A stretch of 64,000 nucleotides of DNA, taken from assembly GCF_029623955.1 (NCBI RefSeq), contig NZ_JARSBP010000005.1, positions 62,001 to 126,000 on the forward strand. The letters run 5' to 3'. Shown here one piece after another: positions 58,790 through 64,000 of this stretch. The notes under the pieces were generated by a model that saw only the letters and a list, made by a program, of their open reading frames with translations, searched no databases and had not been told where the DNA came from. This DNA comes from Mycobacterium sp. 236(2023). GTDB lineage: Bacteria > Actinomycetota > Actinomycetes > Mycobacteriales > Mycobacteriaceae. Position 1 is the stretch's first letter, and each line of letters begins with the position of its first letter. A program made the position numbers and the translations under genes.

Positions 58790-60884
58790 TGGCCGCGACG
58801 ATGTTCTCTGTGGTGAACGGCAGCGCGTAGACGCGGACACCGAGCGCGTCGGCCAGCGCGTTGCCGATCGCCGCGGTCACCGGACCCTGGGTCGCCTCCC
58901 CCGCGCCCAGCGGCGGCTCGTCGGGGCGATCCACGACGTGGACGTCGACCGCGGGCACCTCGCTGAACCGGAGGATCGGGTAGGTCTCCCAGTCGGTGCT
59001 GGTGATCGAATGCGCGCCGAACCGAACCTGCTCCATCAGCGTCCAGCTGGTGGCCTGGATCGCGCCGCCCTCGATCTGATTGCGTACCCCGTCGGCGTTG
59101 ACCACCCTGCCGACGTCGACCGCGATCGTCAGCCTTCTGACGCGCAACCGGTCCGAGGCCTCCACGTCGGCGACCACAGCACAGTACGAGCCGCGATTCT
59201 TGTAGCGGCAGAACGCAAGACCGCGGCCATGGCCCTCCGGTACCGGAGTGCCCCAGCCCGCCGCATTGGCCACGGTCTCCAGCACGTCCCGGGCACGCGG
59301 ATCGGACAGGTTCGCCAGCCGCAGGTGCAGCGGATCGCGACCCGTCGCCAGCGCCAGCTCGTCGATCACGGACTCCATCGCGAACGTGTTGAGCTGACTA
59401 CCGAGGGACCTCAGGGAGGACGTCCGGATCGGCATCGTCAGCAGGCGGTGGACCGTCACGTCCATCCGGGCGATGTCGTAGTAGGGCTCGGCGTTGCGTG
59501 CCGACCCGTGACCGCGCTCTGCAGGCGGATCGCCCGCGGGGGGCAGCGTCGCCAAGCCGGCGCGATGGGCGTCGGCCAGCATGCTGCGTCGGGGCGCGTA
59601 GCCGGGCCGGCCCGTGTGACCGTTGGTCCAGAGTTCATAGGACCAGTCGGTGATGGTCCCACTGCCGTCGACACTTGCCGTGACGTCGCTGGACATCGCA
59701 GGACCGAAAGGCTCCCAGGCGAATTCGTCTCCGCGGCTCCATTGGACCCGGATGTGTCGCCCCGGTATCCGCATCGCGAGCAGCGCTGCGTCCATCGCGA
59801 CGTCGTCGGCGGCGTTGTGGCCGTAGCTCCCGGGGCCTTCCACGTGCTGGATCACCACCGCGGCGGGGTCCAGTTCGAGCGCGTCGGCCATCGCACGGGC
59901 CAGCGAGAACACGCCTTGGCTGTGGCTCCACACGTCGAGCCGGCCGTTGCCGAAATAGGCGACGGCACAGCTGGGTCCGATCGACGCGTGTGCGAGGAAG
60001 GGCCTCGAGAAGGAACCCCTGACCACGACGGCCCCGTCGTCGTGATGCGCTCCTTCGCTGCGGATCTGGCGTGTCTCCGCCTCCGTGGTGCGCAGCCAGG
60101 CCGGCAATTCGTCCGGGTCGGGCAGTTCGACGCCGGCCGACCAGACGGCTCCTGCGGCCAGCGCCTCGGCTGCGCGGGTGGCCTGCCCTTCGCGGTGTGC
60201 GACCACGGCCACGAAATCACCGTCGCGCACCACCTTCTGCACACCTGCCATCGCCGAAATCGCTTCGAGCTCACTGTGTTCGAGATGCGCACCGATGCGC
60301 GGCGGGTGTACGACCCGTGCGTGCAGCATGCCCGGAAAGTCGAGATCGTGGATGAAGCGTGCGTGTCCCAGCACTTTGTCGGGGAGATCCACCCGGGCCA
60401 GATCCTTCGACGTCGGCGGTGCCACCTCGACCACCAGATCGGAATCACCCACGCGGACATGGAGATCGACGGCACCCGCCAGATCCGCGTACGACCCGAT
60501 GCGGGCACCGTCGCCCGTGGTGAAAATTCCGGAGACCAACCGGACCTGCTCGATGTCGAGGCCCGACTTGTGCGCCGCCGCACGGCGAAACAGCTCGCGG
60601 GCCTCGGCGCACACCCGGCGGACCGCGGAGCCGGAGAACGCGATCGACAGGCTGCCCGCCGTGAGTCCCTCGTCCGGAGACATCGCGGTGTTGGTCGCCA
60701 GGGCGGTGACCGCCTCCGGCGGTACGTCGAGTTCGTGGGCGGCGATCTGCGTCAGGGCGGTCAGAATCCCTTGTCCGATCTCGACTTTGCCGACGCGCAA
60801 CGCGACCGTGCCGTCGTCGTTGATGGTCAGCCACGTCGAGATCCACGGATTGTCGGCCAGCGACGGCGGCACCGGGGCCGTCAT
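58773..60884 (-). CDS. Molybdenum hydroxylase large subunit (xanthine dehydrogenase family)
   Basis: A 703-residue molybdopterin-cytosine-dinucleotide-type subunit. It has LRVGKVEIGQGILTALTQIA (about 30-48), the cofactor region near VEGPGSYGHNAADDVA and the catalytic Glu663 in GAGEATQGP. It pairs with the iron-sulfur subunit encoded immediately upstream (ATGA overlap). No FAD subunit is encoded, which resembles the two-subunit isoquinoline 1-oxidoreductase and nicotinate dehydrogenase NicAB group. It would hydroxylate an N-heterocycle or aldehyde using water. MoCo maturation genes are not in the window. Confidence 0.87.
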   Translation of the reverse strand: MTAPVPPSLADNPWISTWLTINDDGTVALRVGKVEIGQGILTALTQIAAHELDVPPEAVTALATNTAMSPDEGLTAGSLSIAFSGSAVRRVCAEARELFRRAAAHKSGLDIEQVRLVSGIFTTGDGARIGSYADLAGAVDLHVRVGDSDLVVEVAPPTSKDLARVDLPDKVLGHARFIHDLDFPGMLHARVVHPPRIGAHLEHSELEAISAMAGVQKVVRDGDFVAVVAHREGQATRAAEALAAGAVWSAGVELPDPDELPAWLRTTEAETRQIRSEGAHHDDGAVVVRGSFSRPFLAHASIGPSCAVAYFGNGRLDVWSHSQGVFSLARAMADALELDPAAVVIQHVEGPGSYGHNAADDVAMDAALLAMRIPGRHIRVQWSRGDEFAWEPFGPAMSSDVTASVDGSGTITDWSYELWTNGHTGRPGYAPRRSMLADAHRAGLATLPPAGDPPAERGHGSARNAEPYYDIARMDVTVHRLLTMPIRTSSLRSLGSQLNTFAMESVIDELALATGRDPLHLRLANLSDPRARDVLETVANAAGWGTPVPEGHGRGLAFCRYKNRGSYCAVVADVEASDRLRVRRLTIAVDVGRVVNADGVRNQIEGGAIQATSWTLMEQVRFGAHSITSTDWETYPILRFSEVPAVDVHVVDRPDEPPLGAGEATQGPVTAAIGNALADALGVRVYALPFTTENIVAAINETP

Positions 60885-61339
60885 GTCTGCGCTCCTGCGG
60901 CCGCCAGGACGGCGTCGACGAAACGCAGGTGGGTGCCGCAGCGGCACAGATTGCGTTCCAGCGCGGCCGTCACCTCGTCGCGGGTCGGCGTGGGGTTGTC
61001 CCGCAGCAGTGCGGTGGCGCTGACGATCATCCCGCCGACGCAGTACGCGCACTGGCCGGCCTGCAGCTCGAGGAACGCGGCCTGCACCGGGTGCGGGGCC
61101 TCGGGGCTTCCGAGCCCGGCGAGAGTCTGTACGTCGCCGCGCACGTATTCGACCGGGGTGTCGCACGCGGGCGTCGGATGTCCGTCGATCAGCACGAAGC
61201 ACGCGCCGCACTGACCGAGCCCGCAGCCGAACTTCGGCGACTTGTCGCCGATGTCGTTGCGCAGCACTTCGAGGAGAGAGGTACCGACCGGAACGTCGAC
61301 GCGGTGGTCCTCGCCGTTGACGGTCAGCTCGTACTGCAT
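60881..61339 (-). CDS. Molybdenum hydroxylase small (2Fe-2S) subunit
   Basis: A 152-residue iron-sulfur protein with two clusters. Plant-type ferredoxin cysteines are Cys39, Cys44, Cys47 and Cys59 (FGCGLGQCGAC). The helical-domain cluster uses Cys97, Cys100, Cys132 and Cys134 (GQCAYCVGG, LCRCGT). All eight are present. It matches the IorA/NicA/CoxS small subunit and transfers electrons from the molybdenum centre. Begins one base after the CMD gene, in the same operon. Confidence 0.93.
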   Translation of the reverse strand: MQYELTVNGEDHRVDVPVGTSLLEVLRNDIGDKSPKFGCGLGQCGACFVLIDGHPTPACDTPVEYVRGDVQTLAGLGSPEAPHPVQAAFLELQAGQCAYCVGGMIVSATALLRDNPTPTRDEVTAALERNLCRCGTHLRFVDAVLAAAGAQT

Positions 61340-61340
61340 G

Positions 61341-61985
61341 TCAGGCGCGGCTCTTGGCTGCCCAGTACTCGGGATCGGCCTTGCTGGCGGTTAGCTCGTC
61401 GGCCGTCGTGAAGCCGGGAGCCATCGATGCGGCCGTGCCGGCCATGTACTGGTGGTGGTCGATGCCGAGTAGCCGGATCCAGCTCTGCTGACCGAAGGTC
61501 AGCGCGATGCAGCAGCCCAGCTCGACGACCTCTTCCTCCGAGAAGTGCGCGTACAGGCGCTCCCACAGCGCGTCGAGATCCTGGCTGCCCCAGGCGATGG
61601 CCTCGGCGTAGGCGAGGGCGGCCTTCTGGCGGTCGTCGTAGAGGTCGGAGGATTCGAAGTTCAGGAGCTGGTCGTACTGCTGCTCCTGCAGCCCCGCCGA
61701 GGTGGCTTTCTCCGAGCGCTGGTTTCCGCAGAACTCGCATTTGACCGTGCGCGAGATATAGACGCGGCAGAGGTCTTTCAGCGGGTGCTCGACGACTCCG
61801 CTGTGGAATTGCGCCTTCCAGCTGTCGGCGAAGGCCCAGAAGGCCGCCGGGGAGTGGGCGCGTACGGCGGAACTCTCCGGCCGCGGCGTCCCGTGTTTGG
61901 CGCAACGCTCCATCTCTTCCTTCATACGCTCGTCCATCTGCTCGAACGGTACGTAGGAGACGCGAGGGTTGTTCGTTGAGCTCAT
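61341..61985 (-). CDS. Carboxymuconolactone decarboxylase / AhpD-like family protein
   Basis: A 214-residue helical protein of the CMD/AhpD-like fold. The redox motif CEFCGNQ (about residue 83) and downstream ELGCCIALTFGQ match the family, in which the CxxC pair can act in peroxidase-type reactions or the fold in decarboxylation. It is the first gene of the Mo-hydroxylase operon, 32 bases from a LacI-type palindrome. Role in the pathway is unclear: detoxification of peroxide from the flavoenzyme or a ring-cleavage step. Confidence 0.75.
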   Translation of the reverse strand: MSSTNNPRVSYVPFEQMDERMKEEMERCAKHGTPRPESSAVRAHSPAAFWAFADSWKAQFHSGVVEHPLKDLCRVYISRTVKCEFCGNQRSEKATSAGLQEQQYDQLLNFESSDLYDDRQKAALAYAEAIAWGSQDLDALWERLYAHFSEEEVVELGCCIALTFGQQSWIRLLGIDHHQYMAGTAASMAPGFTTADELTASKADPEYWAAKSRA

Positions 61986-62016
61986 GTCGCTCCCTTGAGA
62001 CAGTCACACCCGTTAT

Positions 62017-62028
62017 GCAATCGATTGC
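62017..62028. promoter_or_regulatory. LacI-type operator, CMD/Mo-hydroxylase promoter
   Basis: GCAATCGATTGC, identical to the site at 57691, lies 32 bases upstream of the CMD start. It is the only candidate control site for the three-gene Mo-hydroxylase operon. Confidence 0.75.
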
Positions 62029-62064
62029 CGTCAGTATGTGCCCGCGCGGACACGGGGTCAAGGG

Positions 62065-62853
62065 TCAGTCGAACACCAGGATCTTGAGCAGTGCGAGCGA
62101 GCCGATCACGACGATGCAGCCCCGCAGCACCGGCGGCGAGAGCCTGCGCCCGAAGCGCGCCCCGAGGTATCCGCCGACGAAGGTGCCCGCCGAGATCAGC
62201 GCCACGACCGACCAGTCGATGTATTGGGTCGCGACGATCATGAACACCACCGCGGCAACGGCATTCACCATCGTCGCGAGGACGTTCTTGATCGCCGTCA
62301 GCCGCTGAATGCCGTCGCTGAGAATCATGCCCATCAAACCGACGAGCAGGATGCCCTGTGCCGCACCGAAATACCCGCCGTAGATGCCGAGGACGAAGAT
62401 CCCGACGGGGAGGGCGACGGTCGTGAGCAGACCCCGAGAGCCCCTGGGGCCGTTGTGTTCGGCGACTTCCTGCTGTGCGGCGGCGGTGCGCCGCTGCACG
62501 GCGGGCCCGATGACGACCATCAGCAATCCGATGCCGATGAGCACGGGGACGATCGCCTTGAACGACTCGTCGGGAAGGACGAGAAGCAGGACGGCACCGA
62601 CGATTGCGCCCGCGATCGAGGCAGGTGCGAGACGCAGCAGGATCGCCCGGTTCGGGCGCAATTCGCGGCGGTAGCCGAAGATCCCCGAGATTCCTCCGGC
62701 GACCATCCCGAGGTTGTTGGAGACGTTGGCCGTCAGCGGTGGATAGCCGAACAACAGCAGGGTCGGGAAGGTCACCAGCGTGCCCGAACCGACGATCACG
62801 TTGATCGCGCCGGCCCATACACCGGCGAAGAACAGCGCGACCGCTTCGACCAT
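62065..62853 (-). CDS. TauE/SafE family sulfite/anion exporter-like permease
   Basis: A 262-residue membrane protein with eight hydrophobic segments and the two family repeats (GAINVIVGSGTLVTFPTLL with ANVSNNLGMVAGGISG, and GIYGGYFGAAQGILLVGLMG). TauE/SafE proteins move sulfite, sulfoacetate or other organic anions. It lies six bases after the hydrolase gene and is controlled with it. Next to NMT1-type importers it might export an anionic product. Confidence 0.82.
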   Translation of the reverse strand: MVEAVALFFAGVWAGAINVIVGSGTLVTFPTLLLFGYPPLTANVSNNLGMVAGGISGIFGYRRELRPNRAILLRLAPASIAGAIVGAVLLLVLPDESFKAIVPVLIGIGLLMVVIGPAVQRRTAAAQQEVAEHNGPRGSRGLLTTVALPVGIFVLGIYGGYFGAAQGILLVGLMGMILSDGIQRLTAIKNVLATMVNAVAAVVFMIVATQYIDWSVVALISAGTFVGGYLGARFGRRLSPPVLRGCIVVIGSLALLKILVFD

Positions 62854-62859
62854 CCGGGG

Positions 62860-63771
62860 TCAGGCGAGGTGCTCGTCGAGGAAGGCGATGATGCCGTCGA
62901 TGGCGCGCTCCTGCACCTCGTCGACCTCGACCCGGCCGTCGGCGCCGACGACCGGGAAGATGTAGCCGTGCAGCGGGTGGTCCCAGGAGACCCACCTGGC
63001 GTTTTTGCCGCTGCTCGCGAGCAGGTCATAGCTCAGCCGGAAAATTCCCTGCAGGTGGTCGTCGTCGCGGCCCATCACAAGCATCGGGAGCGCGATCGGC
63101 GCGATCCGTTCCCGGGCCAGCGGCTCGTTGATCCGCGAGCGGACGAACGCCGGGTCGCGCATCTGCATCTCTTCGATGTTGCGCAGCTGCGTGTCCGGAT
63201 TGGTGAACGCCGAGTCGTCCGGGGTGAGGTCGAGGAACTCGTGGTTGGCCGGCTCGCAGGCCACCCCGGCCTTGAGCGGGCTGTCGTACTGCGACGCGAT
63301 CTTGAACAGCATCTCCCCGGCATGGCTGACTCCGACGTGGCCGAGCCGCTCGGCGTCGATCTGCGGATGCTTGGCGACATCTTCGAGGATCGCGATCTCG
63401 TCCTCGAACTCCAGGGGGGCGCGGCTCATCAGGTCCATCCCCTGCCTGCGGTCGACGACGAGGCGGCCGCCCTGATGGAAGCCGAGCTCGACTTCGGTCC
63501 GGTATCGGCCCCATGCGCAGGCGTATCCGGCGTCGAGAAGGCGTTCCATGATGTAGCCGTGCGTCCTGACTCGCCCGCGCAGCCAGTCGAGACCTCCGCC
63601 GCCGTTGCCGTAGGCGAGGAACACGAACGGGAAGCCAGATCCGTCGCCGGATGGCAGCCGCAGGGCATAAGGCGTGTATAACCCGTCCCAGGTCGGCGCC
63701 AGGTGATAGCTGACTGGCCGCGACGAGCCCGGTACGGCTTCGGTGATCGGCGCCCAGTTCGGTGACGTCAT
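62860..63771 (-). CDS. Alpha/beta hydrolase, prolyl-oligopeptidase/dienelactone-hydrolase-like
   Basis: A 303-residue serine hydrolase. A Gly-rich oxyanion region FLAYGNGGGGLDWLRGRV precedes the nucleophile in GVSHAGEM (about residue 160). The acid is probably Asp in MGRDDDH and the His in HPLHGYI. No signal peptide. The ATG MTSPNWAPITE is the first with a conserved start; upstream in-frame codons cross the operator. First gene of a two-gene operon under a LacI-type operator. Confidence 0.8.
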   Translation of the reverse strand: MTSPNWAPITEAVPGSSRPVSYHLAPTWDGLYTPYALRLPSGDGSGFPFVFLAYGNGGGGLDWLRGRVRTHGYIMERLLDAGYACAWGRYRTEVELGFHQGGRLVVDRRQGMDLMSRAPLEFEDEIAILEDVAKHPQIDAERLGHVGVSHAGEMLFKIASQYDSPLKAGVACEPANHEFLDLTPDDSAFTNPDTQLRNIEEMQMRDPAFVRSRINEPLARERIAPIALPMLVMGRDDDHLQGIFRLSYDLLASSGKNARWVSWDHPLHGYIFPVVGADGRVEVDEVQERAIDGIIAFLDEHLA

Positions 63772-63807
63772 GCGCCACGCTCCTATCGCTCGACGGTGAC
63801 CGCAGGA

Positions 63808-63821
63808 TGCAAACGATTGCA
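63808..63821. promoter_or_regulatory. LacI-type operator, hydrolase-TauE promoter
   Basis: TGCAAACGATTGCA, a palindrome except at the centre, lies 36 bases before the hydrolase start. It closes the set of operators that begins at 49.5 kb. Confidence 0.72.
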
Positions 63822-63851
63822 GATTAGCACCGGCGTCAATAGCAACGCGAA

Positions 63852-63899
63852 TGCACGGTTTCTGACAGATTTCAGGCAATTTCCGTCAGAAACCGTGCA
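63852..63899. repeat. Perfect 15-base inverted repeat with 18-base loop
   Basis: TGCACGGTTTCTGAC at 63852-63866 is followed by its exact reverse complement at 63885-63899. It sits upstream of the LacI-controlled hydrolase, in the 229-base stretch 63772-64000 that has no convincing gene. No T-run follows, so a classical terminator is unlikely. It could be a terminator of a gene beyond the window, a protein-binding site or a small palindromic repeat element. Confidence 0.6.
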
Positions 63900-64000
63900 C
63901 TCACGGCGCTGACGTGATGCGTCGCTTCAGATATGTACTGCTCTGTGCAGCAGCACTTTTCGTTGTCTCGTGACGCTGCGCGCTCTGGACAGTCCGCTGT

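Noticed and set aside
58722..61214. An 830-codon open frame on the plus strand opposite the Mo-hydroxylase genes
   Set aside because: The minus-strand frames carry all eight iron-sulfur cysteines and the catalytic Glu motif; the plus-strand product is Arg/Val/Asp rich with no recognisable domain.
63917..63973. Short frame for an 18-residue hydrophobic peptide (MRRFRYVLLC...) near the right edge
   Set aside because: It looks like the start of a signal peptide but stops after 18 codons, has no clear ribosome site and no supporting context; a decayed gene start cannot be shown from one end.

Overview
The window looks like chromosome from a rapid-growing mycobacterium (Mycolicibacterium-like). 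Base composition is GC-rich throughout, starts often use GTG, and genes are commonly joined by ATGA or GTGA overlaps. Lineage markers are a DesA3-type acyl-CoA desaturase beside its ferredoxin reductase (the Rv3229c/Rv3230c arrangement), a 13E12-type DUF222/HNH protein, a DUF2236 (MpaB/Lcp-like) protein, a fused MaoC-type dehydratase and a GT87 polyprenol-mannose transferase. No rRNA, tRNA, CRISPR array or complete insertion sequence is visible. Layout: 0-1.6 kb, the end of a cobalt-type nitrile hydratase operon with a DUF1097 membrane protein, facing a GlxA/AraC regulator. 1.8-9.9 kb, two GlxA-type regulators, a MFS pump, a ROK regulator, an NCS2 nucleobase permease with a cysteine hydrolase, and an alpha/beta hydrolase coupled to a TetR regulator. 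9.9-24.5 kb, a large divergent catabolic locus. Leftward run LsrF-type thiolase/aldolase, GlpD-type flavoprotein, a 29-residue basic peptide and a SsuABC/NMT1-type ABC importer. Rightward run a GntR/UTRA regulator, ACMSD-type amidohydrolase, SorC/LsrR-type regulator, MFS transporter, phosphotriesterase-type lactonase, a 3-keto-L-gulonate-6-phosphate decarboxylase homologue with altered catalytic residues, a PfkB kinase and a class II aldolase. 24.5-36 kb is mostly housekeeping and lipid genes: PPOX protein, DUF2236, DesA3 and reductase, an ammonium channel with a GlnR-like box, a NarL-type two-component pair, a DUF222/HNH protein, a cyclase and a FAD monooxygenase. 36-44.6 kb holds a secreted GH6 cellulase and a CheB/CheR/hybrid kinase/GGDEF-EAL signalling operon. 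44.7-48.6 kb holds an AraC regulator and methyltransferase sharing an IdeR-like box, the dehydratase and the GT87 enzyme. 48.6-63.9 kb is a second catabolic region. It contains a LacI regulator, a beta-hydroxyacid dehydrogenase, an ABC importer, two His-rich LVIVD beta-propellers, a phytoene-desaturase-like oxidoreductase, a C-C hydrolase of the 2,6-dihydroxypseudooxynicotine hydrolase type, a two-subunit molybdenum hydroxylase, an AhpD/CMD protein, a TauE-type exporter and another hydrolase. How they work together: the 10-24 kb locus appears to import a small polar compound and process it as a phosphorylated sugar acid or branched sugar. A near-palindromic operator occurs at both of its GntR-side promoters. 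The 48-64 kb region reads as one regulon, because copies of the palindrome TGCAATCGATTGCA or close variants lie at nearly every operon start. Its substrate is unknown. The enzyme set (Mo-hydroxylase, FAD oxidoreductase, C-C hydrolase, CMD protein) resembles pathways that attack cyclic or N-heteroaromatic compounds. Both loci are good candidates for undescribed pathways. All functions are assigned by reading translations and motifs; no database search was run.
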